Positions 44,637 through 52,050 are shown, numbered from the stretch's first letter. The stretch is DNA of 64,000 nt from Lapidilactobacillus achengensis (GCF_003946655.1 NZ_RHOV01000009.1:1-64000); one strand, 5' to 3'. Notes: generated by a model not told the origin, from the letters alone. A program made the numbers and translations.

Positions 44637-45611
44637 GTGGTCGGAATAAGAGAAATAGCAAAGCATGCTGGTGTTTCAATTTCAACGGTGTCGTATGCGC
44701 TGAATGGGAATCCTAAGGTCACCGAAGAAACACGAGATCGCATTCTAGCGATTGCTAAAGAAATGCACTATACGCCTAATTTAGCGGGGCGCACGTTAAA
44801 GAAGCAGAAAACGAACATGATTGGTCTTTATGTCAATGGGTTCGGTGGTGACTTCTACAGTCATGTCATCGATGGTGTCGCCAGTGTTTTGAAGAAGAAC
44901 AATTATGAATTGATCGTTGGGTCTGGCGGGAGTCGCTCACGAGCTTTCATTCCCCAGAAATTCGTCGATGGCGCGATTATTTTGGATGTGGCTTTTCCAA
45001 CGGAGCTTGTCACCGATTATGCGGACGCAGGTAACCAAATCGTGATCATGGATCGTGATATTTCCCATGAGAATGTTTGCCGGGTCATGCTGGATAATAA
45101 TGACGGTGCGGAGAAAGCCATTGCGGCCTTGGCAGCCACGCAGGTCAAGCACTACGTTGTGGTCACCGGCCCAACTAATTCATACGACTCGCAGACGCGA
45201 CTGAAAACGGCGATCCGTCAAGTTGAAAAGCAAGATGATCAATCAATTCTAGTCATTCCCAGTGATTTCACGATTCCAGGCGGGCGTAAAGCCGCGGAAA
45301 TCATTTATAACATGGGCATGAAGGACGTTGGCATCTTCGCGTTGAACGATGAGCTGGCCATTGGGCTCTACGAAGGGTTCACGGCACATCATGTTAAGGT
45401 TGGCAATAACGTTAAGATCGTCGGCTTTGATAATGACTTGCTGGGAACCTATCTCCAGCCTGGCCTGACCACAGTGGACTATTCTAAACATCAATGGGGT
45501 GAGCGAGCGGCGGAAACGTTACTGGCCATGATCAACGGCGAAGCGCCGCAACAGGATCAGTTTATCAATACCCGGGTGATCCATCGTGGCTCACTAGGTG
45601 AAGCTCAATAA
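44637..45611 (+). CDS. LacI-family regulator of the glucan locus
   Basis: A 324-residue repressor. N-terminal HTH (IREIAKHAGVSISTVSYALNG) and hinge (TPNLAGRTLKKQKTNMIGLY), then a periplasmic-binding-like effector domain (GIFALNDELAIGLYEG). GTG 44637 is preferred over TTG 44631 because GGGAG is then 9 bases upstream. It sits at the end of the locus and three GAAACGTTTC sites lie at the promoters in front of it, which fits local repression relieved by an imported sugar. Confidence 0.92.
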   Translation: MVGIREIAKHAGVSISTVSYALNGNPKVTEETRDRILAIAKEMHYTPNLAGRTLKKQKTNMIGLYVNGFGGDFYSHVIDGVASVLKKNNYELIVGSGGSRSRAFIPQKFVDGAIILDVAFPTELVTDYADAGNQIVIMDRDISHENVCRVMLDNNDGAEKAIAALAATQVKHYVVVTGPTNSYDSQTRLKTAIRQVEKQDDQSILVIPSDFTIPGGRKAAEIIYNMGMKDVGIFALNDELAIGLYEGFTAHHVKVGNNVKIVGFDNDLLGTYLQPGLTTVDYSKHQWGERAAETLLAMINGEAPQQDQFINTRVIHRGSLGEAQ

Positions 45612-45619
45612 AAGTTAGC

Positions 45620-45661
45620 AAAAAAGGAGTGATCAATTTTTTCGATTGATCACTCCTTTTA
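45620..45661. terminator. bidirectional terminator after the lacI-type gene
   Basis: AAAAAGGAGTGATCAAT pairs with ATTGATCACTCCTTTT. Confidence 0.92.
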
Positions 45662-45712
45662 TTGACGAATCTAAACGTGGCAAGTCTAGGGCCTCAAGCC
45701 GTGGACACTTTG

Positions 45713-46186
45713 TTACCCTAAGGCTGCCAGCGTGGCGATGTCGATCTTCTTCATCTGCATCAGCGCTTGGATCTGGGCGGGCGTTTGCGTTAGCGCGGCG
45801 ATGTTGGCGGGGACGATCTGCCACGACAGCCCGTAACGATCCTTGGCCCAACCACATTGTTCAGCGGCGGCCACGTGAGAAAGTTTGCCCCAATAGTAGT
45901 CGAGCTCGGCCTGATCGGCGCAATCGATCGTGAAGGAGATTGCTTCATTGAATTGGAATTCCGGGCCGCCATCCAAGGCGATGAAATCCTGGCCGTTCAA
46001 GCTGAAAACCGCGGTCAAAACTTTGTTGGTCATACCCTGAAAATGAACGTCCAAATTTTCATCGGGGTAATAGGTGATGCTGTCGATGTGGGAATCGGGG
46101 AACACACTAACGTAGTAGCGCACGGCCTCCTCGCAATCATTGTGGGCGAACCACAGGCTAGGCACGATTTTGTGACTAATGGACAT
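45713..46186 (-). CDS. VOC-superfamily protein (PhnB-like)
   Basis: A 157-residue protein with the two beta-alpha-beta-beta-beta units of the PhnB/3-demethylubiquinone methyltransferase-like VOC family: KIVPSLWFAHNDCEEAVRYY, GQDFIALDGGPEFQFNEAIS, CGWAKDRYGLSWQIVP. These are usually uncharacterised metal-binding proteins. ATG 46186 follows AAGGAGGCAAC. Single gene. Confidence 0.9.
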   Translation of the reverse strand: MSISHKIVPSLWFAHNDCEEAVRYYVSVFPDSHIDSITYYPDENLDVHFQGMTNKVLTAVFSLNGQDFIALDGGPEFQFNEAISFTIDCADQAELDYYWGKLSHVAAAEQCGWAKDRYGLSWQIVPANIAALTQTPAQIQALMQMKKIDIATLAALG

Positions 46187-46211
46187 CTTGTTGCCTCCTT
46201 ATTTGAAAACA

Positions 46212-46332
46212 GAGTGTGAACCGACCTGGTCAGCTTCCGAGCATTAGCCTAGCAACGATTTTGGAGGCTGAACTTTGCCTCCGGAATCGTTGCGTAGCTA
46301 AGCAGAAGAAGCTAGGTCGGTGAACACGTTTC
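46212..46332 (+). repeat. family A palindromic repeat A10
   Basis: Central arms CAACGATTTTGGAGGC and GCCTCCGGAATCGTTG. Compared with A1 (CAACTATT/AATAGTTG) the change T to G in one arm is matched by A to C in the other, a clean compensatory pair. Confidence 0.88.
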
Positions 46333-46370
46333 GATAGAGTGTGAACCGTTGGTGGATGGTAGGTGTGGTG

Positions 46371-46522
46371 GGGCTCCAGGTCGGGCTGGGGGTGGTGGAA
46401 CGCTGCGGGCGTCACTTTGAGCTTTTCGGAAGTGCACCGAAAATCTCAAAGCTGAGCCTTATTCTAGGCGGCAAAGCCGCCAAGAATAATATCGCGGCTG
46501 ACTCACCCCCAGCCCGACCTTC
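46371..46522. repeat. family B cloverleaf repeat B8
   Basis: Outer stem GGTCGGGCTGGGGGTG (46379-46394) with CACCCCCAGCCCGACC (46504-46519): 16 perfect pairs. Hairpins CTTTGAGCTTTTCGG/CCGAAAATCTCAAAG and CTTATTCTAGGCGGC/GCCGCCAAGAATAA. Confidence 0.88.
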
Positions 46523-46552
46523 CGCCAACTAGTAAACAGCCCACCAACGCCA

Positions 46553-46670
46553 GAGTGCGGAACGCAACGGGTTGACTTTGAGCATTAACCTAGGCAGGAT
46601 TTTGGAAGCGGGTTTCGCTTCCGGAAGCCTGACGTAGTTAAGCTCAGAAGTCAGTTGTGTAGAGCGCGTT
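46553..46670 (+). repeat. family A palindromic repeat A11
   Basis: Starts GAGTGCGGAACGCAACGGG and ends GCGCGTTTCA just before the arsC stop codon. Central arms CAGGATTTTGGAAGC and GCTTCCGGAAGCCTG. Confidence 0.82.
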
Positions 46671-47126
46671 TCAATCAAGCGCATCAATAGCTGGATCCGT
46701 CTGCGGGGTCAGCGGCGTCAACGGAAGCTGGTCTTGCTGGATCCGTTTTTGTAAATCGAGGATCTTGGCGGCGATGGTTTCGGCGCAGGCGCGATAGACC
46801 GCGGGGGATTGGCCGGTGGGATCGGCTAGGCCCCAGTCCTCGCGGTAGCGGCAAGGGACCATGGGGCAATCAACTTCACAGCCCATGGTGATGACGATGT
46901 CCAGCGCCGGCAATTGCGCCAAAGGTTTGGAGAATTGGGCGGACAGATCCAGCTGATACAAGTCAGCCATGGTGCGCGCCGCTTGTGGGTCGATCCGCGC
47001 CGCCACCGTGGTTCCAGCGGAGAAACTGTTGAACGTCACGCCGGCCAAGTGCCGCCCCAGCGCTTCGGCCATTTGACTCCGACAAGCATTGTGCACACAG
47101 ATAAAACCAACATTCAATTTTGACAA
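46671..47126 (-). CDS. arsC: arsenate reductase, thioredoxin-coupled LMW-phosphatase type
   Basis: About 151 residues. The P-loop motif CVHNACRSQMAEA near residue 11 and the second Cys pair in MGCEVDCPMVPC (near 77-84) match the pI258-type ArsC family that reduces arsenate to arsenite. TTG 47126 is placed by GAGGTG; a GTG at 47135 is possible. The C-terminus is about 15 residues longer than usual (LPLTPLTPQTDPAIDALD). No arsB or arsR gene is adjacent, so an arsenic role is likely but not certain. Confidence 0.88.
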   Translation of the reverse strand: MSKLNVGFICVHNACRSQMAEALGRHLAGVTFNSFSAGTTVAARIDPQAARTMADLYQLDLSAQFSKPLAQLPALDIVITMGCEVDCPMVPCRYREDWGLADPTGQSPAVYRACAETIAAKILDLQKRIQQDQLPLTPLTPQTDPAIDALD

Positions 47127-47190
47127 ACAGGCCACCTCACCAGTGAAAATTTTGGGGGAACTTACACCCTTGATTTTACAGAAATTGGTG

Positions 47191-47221
47191 GATTTTACCA
47201 GTGATAATAGCTGGTAAAATC
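47191..47221. promoter_or_regulatory. perfect inverted repeat upstream of arsC
   Basis: GATTTTACCAG, nine bases, CTGGTAAAATC: 11-base perfect arms about 65 bases before the arsC start on the minus strand. It could be an operator for a regulator encoded elsewhere. The rest of 47222-47478 shows no gene. Confidence 0.55.
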
Positions 47222-47478
47222 AAGCTGGTGCCGCTGGCGGCAAAAAACGTCTGTTCCCTAAATCTGACAATTTCGAATACAGGTGATAATATTTCGAATG
47301 GCTGTTGATCGATTCTCGTCAAGGCGTTTATGGATTCGCTGATATTTGCTGTCTGGGAGCTGAGTGGAAATCTATTTTGCGAAGTCGTTTTTGGCTTATT
47401 TTTGGTGGCTCTTGTCATATGTACGCTTGCAGGGAGCCTAATTGAAAAAATAACCGGCTTATTCTGCTAATTGCAACC

Positions 47479-47528
47479 TTTTTCATGATATACTAACTAT
47501 GGAAAAGGAGTTAGTATATCATGAAAAA
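47479..47528 (+). promoter_or_regulatory. 20-bp inverted repeat covering the antitoxin ribosome site and start codon
   Basis: Left arm 47479-47498 (TTTTTCATGATATACTAACT) and right arm 47509-47528 are exact reverse complements with a 10-base loop (ATGGAAAAGG). The loop holds most of the ribosome site and the right arm contains the ATG at 47521. AbiEi antitoxins are known to bind inverted repeats in their own promoter; the same sequence would also form an RNA hairpin hiding the start codon. Confidence 0.8.
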
Positions 47529-48129
47529 TCAATTCGCAAAGGTTGCCGCCTTAAAAAATGACTACACAACATTCACACTTGCAACCGCGACAAAATATGG
47601 CTTAACCAGGTATGGTCTGGCCGGCCTAATTCGGGACGGTGTGCTAACAAAGACCGCCACCAATACCTACGTTTTTGCGGACTACTTAGAAGATGACCTG
47701 GCATTGACAACGCAGATTTACCAAACTGCGGTTATCTCCGGAATCACGGCATTGATTTTATATGATCTAACCGATGAGATGCCCTGGATCTATGATTTAA
47801 CTTTTCCCAAAGGCTACCACCCCAATGCGGAGATCCTCGCGCGCCGCTATATTCTGCCACATTACCGAACGAATGACTACTACACGGCCGGAATCACGAC
47901 AGCGCGTACGCCCAATGGCAATTTAGTGCGCGCATACAGTGTTGAGCGCACACTATTGGACGTTTGGCAGGATAAAAAAATCGAAGCCTATATCCAAAAC
48001 GATGCTTGCCAACGATACTTGGAATCTGAATACTTCAATTACAATAGCATGCTCACATTAGAAAAATTACAACAAAAGCTGTATCCGGAAAGCAGCTTAT
48101 TACGAGTTTTGGAGCTGATCAAACAATGA
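47521..48129 (+). CDS. AbiEi-type antitoxin
   Basis: A 202-residue protein with an N-terminal winged-helix (TLATATKYGLTRYGLAGLIRDG, VLTKTATNTYVF) and the AbiEi domain (QTAVISGITALILYDLTDEM, YSVERTLLDVWQ). It is the autoregulator and antitoxin of the type IV AbiE toxin-antitoxin system, which aborts phage infection and stabilises plasmids. Its stop overlaps the toxin start as ATGA. AT-richer than the surrounding genes, in line with transfer. Confidence 0.9.
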   Translation: MKNQFAKVAALKNDYTTFTLATATKYGLTRYGLAGLIRDGVLTKTATNTYVFADYLEDDLALTTQIYQTAVISGITALILYDLTDEMPWIYDLTFPKGYHPNAEILARRYILPHYRTNDYYTAGITTARTPNGNLVRAYSVERTLLDVWQDKKIEAYIQNDACQRYLESEYFNYNSMLTLEKLQQKLYPESSLLRVLELIKQ

Positions 48130-48998
48130 GTAAAAATCGAAGGCTAGATCAAATCAACCAAAGAGCGAATGATTTGGGATTACCAAAACAATATTTTCAA
48201 AAGCTTTATTTCATTGAATGTTTTCTTGATAATATTTCAAATTCTTCTTATAAAGATGATTTTATTTTGAAAAGTGGCTTTGAATTACAGAGTTTATTAG
48301 GCGTGACTCACAGGATGACTGAAGATTTAGATACGACCTTGAATCGGCATGATTTGAATCCGGATAATGTAATAAAGGTTTTGACTGATATTTGCCTGGT
48401 CAGTCAAAATTCAGATGTTCAATTCAGCATCAGGAGCCTCAAGCCAGAAATGGATGAAAATCGCTATCCTGGTTTACGAGCAACGATTGCCGTAAAGATG
48501 GGCGAAGTTAAAAACTCGTTCAAACTTGATATTTCAACGGGTGATTTGATTATACCCGAACCAATAAAACTTAATTACCATGGTTCATTGAATGATACAA
48601 AACCATTCCAGGTATGGGCATTCCCACCAACACAAATTATTGCGGATAAACTAACGGCACTCGTAAAATTTGGGAGAATCAATTCACGCGCCAAAGATTT
48701 ATTCGACTTCTATGCTCTGAAAAATTCCGATTTTGGGAAGGTCAACGCGTTGGATCTTTTAGAAGCATATCAGGGGAAGTCACAAAATATCGGTCTGACG
48801 ACGGCCATCAGCGATATTCCGAAACAAGTTGAACTGCTTCGTTCGTCAGTTGGCTTACAAAAATCATGGACAAATTACCAGAGAAGAAGACCCTACGCAT
48901 CAGAAATCAGTTTTGACGACACCTTATCAGCCGCAGCGAGCTACGCCAATATGCTAGATATAGCAAATAAGAAAGTGGTCTCGAATCAGAAAAAATGA
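48126..48998 (+). CDS. AbiEii-type nucleotidyltransferase toxin
   Basis: A 290-residue toxin of the AbiEii/AbiGii family. Motif I with the paired aspartates is in KSGFELQSLLGVTHRMTEDL followed by DTTL; a later conserved block is IIADKLTALVKFGRINSRAK then DLFDFY. The family transfers nucleotides to tRNA or related targets. The glycine-serine of the usual GGT/GS motif is present only as SGFEL. Co-transcribed with the antitoxin. Confidence 0.88.
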   Translation: MSKNRRLDQINQRANDLGLPKQYFQKLYFIECFLDNISNSSYKDDFILKSGFELQSLLGVTHRMTEDLDTTLNRHDLNPDNVIKVLTDICLVSQNSDVQFSIRSLKPEMDENRYPGLRATIAVKMGEVKNSFKLDISTGDLIIPEPIKLNYHGSLNDTKPFQVWAFPPTQIIADKLTALVKFGRINSRAKDLFDFYALKNSDFGKVNALDLLEAYQGKSQNIGLTTAISDIPKQVELLRSSVGLQKSWTNYQRRRPYASEISFDDTLSAAASYANMLDIANKKVVSNQKK

Positions 48999-49047
48999 TG
49001 ACCTATCTTTGTAACTGGCACACTACTAAGGGGGGAACGACAGCTGA

Positions 49048-49170
49048 CTATGAAAACTCAGGTAATGGCTGCAATGGACCTTTGACGATCAACATATCGT
49101 TATTCTTGCCATTTTCATAATCAATGATTTCTTCAACATTCTTGATTAAATTACTTTTCTCTTCTGCCAT
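49048..49170 (-). CDS. 40-residue small protein
   Basis: ATG at 49170 has GAAAGGAACG upstream and 40 codons follow to TAG. The peptide starts MAEEKSNLIKNVEEIIDYEN, is acidic in the first half, and ends GPLQPLPEFS. There is no cysteine and no membrane segment. It is convergent with the AbiE operon. It could be an antitoxin-like or peptide-precursor gene of the island; no family recognised. Confidence 0.55.
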   Translation of the reverse strand: MAEEKSNLIKNVEEIIDYENGKNNDMLIVKGPLQPLPEFS

Positions 49171-49292
49171 TTTTACGTTCCTTTCTGATTTGTTAGCTAT
49201 TTTTCTTTTTTGACGAGTTTGCTTGTTTTAGCAGGCGAGACCATCGCTATTTTCTCATGTCGGGATCATTACTAAATTTATCCGAGTTACCA

Positions 49293-49317
49293 AGCATTCC
49301 CCCTGAGGAGTGCTTTT
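49293..49317 (+). terminator. terminator-like hairpin
   Basis: AGCATTCC-CCCTGA-GGAGTGCT followed by TTTT, in the gap between the 40-residue ORF and the HTH gene. Two similar 30-base words (ACGAGTTTGCTTGTTT, 49211 and 50350 regions) border the island segment. Confidence 0.5.
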
Positions 49318-49390
49318 TGTGCATCGAGGAGCCGGGAGCTGTCCCACTTAAATTGTTCGGTTCACTTTGGATCATTTCCACTAACATTTT

Positions 49391-49921
49391 TTATTTGGAT
49401 TGTTTTAACCTTAACTTTGCTTCATTTGAGTTCAGTAGTTTGATCTGATATAACATAGCAATATCAGTTTTTAAATTTTCTTCTTCTTTATTACTATCAA
49501 TAGAATTAAAAATTCTGTTAATTATCCAAACAACTGGTGTACCCAGACCAGCAGTTCCCAAGTTAAAACCTAACTGCTCGTTCTCTGAAAGTGTACTCTT
49601 TTTAATATCTTTAAGAATTGAGTTGAATTCACCTTGGATAATAAATTCATCTTCTTGTTCTTTTACTTTTTGTCGGATTTCTTTTAAATTAGACGCAGTA
49701 TACAGCAAATCACTATCTCTAATAGTCAATAATTGGTCTAATACTTCTCCGGGAGAATGGTTAGTTCCTTTGGAGATAGCGATCAGAGTTTTTCCTGAAT
49801 AAGTTTCTGGGTCTCGTTTTGATGCTTTTGATAAAGTTTGCTCTGATATTCCAACTTTTTTTGATAAATCATATCTAGTCAGACCATTTTGTTTCAAAAA
49901 AATATCTAGTACATTTTTCAT
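49391..49921 (-). CDS. helix-turn-helix protein of the plasmid-like island
   Basis: A 176-residue protein. N-terminal XRE-like HTH (FLKQNGLTRYDLSKKVGISE, QTLSKASKRDPETYSGKTLI); the remainder is acidic and helical with a short hydrophobic stretch (TAGLGTPVVWIINRIF). ATG 49921 follows GGGAGG. The operator-like palindrome at 49939 lies directly upstream. Proteins of this type (short HTH plus helical tail) occur on lactobacillus plasmids next to parA. Role unknown. Confidence 0.78.
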   Translation of the reverse strand: MKNVLDIFLKQNGLTRYDLSKKVGISEQTLSKASKRDPETYSGKTLIAISKGTNHSPGEVLDQLLTIRDSDLLYTASNLKEIRQKVKEQEDEFIIQGEFNSILKDIKKSTLSENEQLGFNLGTAGLGTPVVWIINRIFNSIDSNKEEENLKTDIAMLYQIKLLNSNEAKLRLKQSK

Positions 49922-49938
49922 ATAAAAACCTCCCATCA

Positions 49939-49958
49939 TACTAAAATCTATTTTAGTA
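49939..49958. promoter_or_regulatory. operator-like palindrome
   Basis: TACTAAAATCTATTTTAGTA: perfect 9-base arms around CT, 18 bases before the start codon of the HTH gene; likely its autoregulatory site. Confidence 0.65.
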
Positions 49959-49969
49959 CAATGGGATGC

Positions 49970-50254
49970 TTTTTGCCAATGCGAACTAATATTTCGTACT
50001 TTGGGCGTGGGGACAACTGCCATCATAGATTTCTTGATTACAAATATTTCGTCAGGAGCGTAGCGCTACTTGGTTATTCCCATCGTCTTGGTGAGATTGC
50101 CTTGCGGGTCAGCAGCGACTACCAGTGCTTTATAACCGCGTTTGGCAAGAACAAAAGGTAAGAAACGAGTGATCGTAGTTTTACCAACGCCACCCTTGGC
50201 ATTGGCAACCGTAATGGTAAGAGGCCGTTTCAGCTGCATTTTTTTATCAGTCAC
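49970..50254 (-). pseudogene. parA partition ATPase, broken
   Basis: ATG 50254 starts a ParA N-terminus with the deviant Walker A (VANAKGGVGKTTITRFLPFV) and ADPQGNLTKTMGITK, then an in-frame TAG at 50066-50068. The frame continues beyond the stop as APDEIFVIKKSMMAVVPTP, which resembles a later part of ParA, so about 30 residues are missing and the rest is lost. It marks the region as plasmid-derived. Confidence 0.8.
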
Positions 50255-50437
50255 AATTTTCCTCCAAACTTTATGTGTAAATGGTGTAAATTTACAGATG
50301 TGTAAATGTGTAAATCATCCATCGCCTAAGTATAACCGTCATTGGACCGGGACGAGTTTGCTTGTTTAGCAATGGTGACTGCATCGCGGATAACCTGTAT
50401 AATGTGTGGTACTAGGTTCAACACGGAGGTCGATTAT

Positions 50438-50662
50438 ATGTTAGAAGTCAAAACTGTATCTCGTGGTAATTCTCTGGCACTTAGTCTTCCGTCAAATTCT
50501 GGCTTTAAAATTGAGAAGGACCAACGCTGGTTAATGATTCCGTCTGCGGACGGGACATCCTTTACGCTGGTGCCACGAATTGAGGATCCATACGCAAGAC
50601 CAGCAGCTGGTGAACCAATGGCTGAGGAATGGGCCGACGCTGATTTTAATGAGGTTGAATGA
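50438..50662 (+). CDS. MazE-like antitoxin (AbrB fold)
   Basis: A 74-residue protein. The N-terminal 45 residues are an AbrB/SpoVT swapped-hairpin domain (EVKTVSRGNSLALSLPSNSG), the acidic tail (EEWADADFNEVE) is the usual toxin-binding part. ATG 50438 follows CGGAGG. Its stop overlaps the broken mazF start. With the toxin inactivated it is an orphan antitoxin. Confidence 0.85.
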   Translation: MLEVKTVSRGNSLALSLPSNSGFKIEKDQRWLMIPSADGTSFTLVPRIEDPYARPAAGEPMAEEWADADFNEVE

Positions 50663-50758
50663 TGACCGAATATTAGCTCAAGCAAAAAGATATTGTGTGG
50701 CTTGATTTGAACCCGCAAAAGGGCCGCAAGATTAAAAAATACCGTCCTGCTGGTATTA
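50659..50758 (+). pseudogene. mazF toxin, broken
   Basis: ATG 50659, overlapping mazE, reads MMTEY then TAG. After the stop the frame gives LKQKDIVWLDLNPQKGRKIK and KYRPA, the MazF N-terminus, and then changes into an unrelated sequence. So there is one nonsense codon plus loss of the last two thirds. Confidence 0.85.
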
Positions 50759-50953
50759 AGCGGTATTGTTTGCTTTATGATTTGTCTACTAAGCGGTAAT
50801 GGTAGTGTTGCAGACGGTATGATTTTTGTTAATGCCATTCTGGCAATGATTAACGCATTTGCCAGTCCAGCATATAAAGCGATTGTCCCTGAAATCATGA
50901 GTAATGATGAGGTGTTGGGATTTAACGCTAACCTCGAAACAATTCACAAATAA
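50759..50953 (+). pseudogene. MFS transporter fragment
   Basis: A 64-codon open stretch without a start reads SGIVCFMICLLSGNGSVADG, NAILAMINAFASPAYKAIV, PEIMSNDEVLGFNANLETI. This is the segment around spans 3-4 of macrolide-efflux-like MFS permeases. Both ends are missing; it is fused to the mazF remnant. Confidence 0.75.
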
Positions 50954-50989
50954 TAACAGTAACGGTACCCCTAGTAGCGGCACCAACAC

Positions 50990-51029
50990 AAAAAAGACAC
51001 CTTTCACTTAAACGAAAGGTGTCTTTTTA
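50990..51029. terminator. bidirectional terminator
   Basis: AAAAAAGACACCTTTC pairs perfectly with GAAAGGTGTCTTTTT. Confidence 0.9.
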
Positions 51030-51059
51030 AACGTGCGCCACGCAAGTAATTGTAAAAGT

Positions 51060-51233
51060 GTAACTACCAACCACAATCGTCAATTACTTGGATCCCATCA
51101 ATTGGACATCGCTTATCGATTGGCGGGAGTGCTTGAACGACTAAGTTAACGTTGAGCACCCACAGTGAGCTTACCATGAATCGCGCCCAACTGCTGCTAA
51201 TGCTCAGAAGCTAACCGGGTCGCTCCGCACTCT
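51060..51233. repeat. remnants of family C, B and A repeats
   Basis: 51060-51160 recalls the C block (ACTACCAACCACAATCGTCAA, CATCAATTGGACAT, GGGAGTGCTTGAACGACT). It is followed by a B fragment (CACCCACAGTGAGCTTACC) and the 3' half of an A element (TAATGCTCAGAAGCTAACC, TCCGCACTCT). Confidence 0.65.
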
Positions 51234-51239
51234 TTTTTT

Positions 51240-51361
51240 GAAACGTGCTGCGCGCAACTGACTGCTGTGCTTAACTACGCTAGGCTTCCGGAGGCGCAGA
51301 CCAGCCTCCAAAATCCTAGCTAGGTTAATGCTCGCAGTCAACCCGTTGCGCTCCGCACTCT
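51240..51361 (-). repeat. family A palindromic repeat A12
   Basis: Minus-strand central arms CTAGGATTTTGGAGGC and GCCTCCGGAAGCCTAG; outer stem GGAGCGCAACGGGTTGACTG with CAGTCAGTTGCGCGC. Confidence 0.86.
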
Positions 51362-51366
51362 GTTTT

Positions 51367-51486
51367 GAAACGTGCTGCGAGGTGCAGACCGCTGCGCCTT
51401 AAAGTATCTGATTGCCCAATCTGCTGCGCAGCTTAGTCAATCAGATAAATTAATGCTCACGGTCTAACCGCACCTCTCCGCACTCT
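51367..51486 (-). repeat. family A palindromic repeat A13, most divergent copy
   Basis: Outer stem changed to GGAGAGGTGCGGTTAGACC with GGTCTGCACCTCGC, and the central arm to ATCTGATTG with CAATCAGAT, yet pairing is kept. Termini AGAGTGCGG and AGCACGTTTC are conserved. It ends next to the stop codon of the gene at 51489. Confidence 0.85.
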
Positions 51487-51488
51487 GA

Positions 51489-51713
51489 CTATTTCTTCAA
51501 GTTCTTCTCGACGTAGTCTTTGATTTGGTCGTCGGTCATGTCCAGCATTGGCTTCATGGCCTCTTCAGTCTTGATTGTGTCACGATCATTTGCTTCCATG
51601 ATATGGTCCCAAATGGCGTCGCGAATGACATCTTTGTCCTCGCTCCAATCGAATACCTCATTCATCCGCAGATTTAAAACTTCCGGTTCAGTTTGTTTGT
51701 AATCAGCCATCAT
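51489..51713 (-). CDS. small acidic hypothetical protein
   Basis: A 74-residue helical acidic protein ([37 protein letters not shown]). ATG 51713 or 51710 follows TAGGAGG. It stands alone between repeats and a 337-base gap (51714-52050) that holds one hairpin (GGCGTGGC/GCCACGCC, near 51814-51832) and no gene. No family recognised. Confidence 0.75.
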   Translation of the reverse strand: MMADYKQTEPEVLNLRMNEVFDWSEDKDVIRDAIWDHIMEANDRDTIKTEEAMKPMLDMTDDQIKDYVEKNLKK

Positions 51714-52050
51714 GAATACCTCCTATTTTTGTTCACTTTCATTATAGGGCGCCTGGCGTAAAATGGCGTGAAAAACGCCTTGCGTTTTTCGCGGCGCTTT
51801 CCAGAAAAACGGCGTGGCACTAGGGCCACGCCGCAAAATTCTCTTTGAAAAAAGTTGACTAGATAGGTTGGCAGCCGGGTTCTCATCTCGCTTAGACTTC
51901 ATGAAAAACTCGCTGGTCGTGAGCCGGTGGACAAGACCGCGGTCAACCGTCGCCTGTGTGGAGCTGACTAAAGCTGACTAACCGAAGCCGCCTGTTTAAA
52001 TCGAACGACTCGGAGCTGTTTTCACAGCCTGGGGATTTGCGGCCGGGTTG

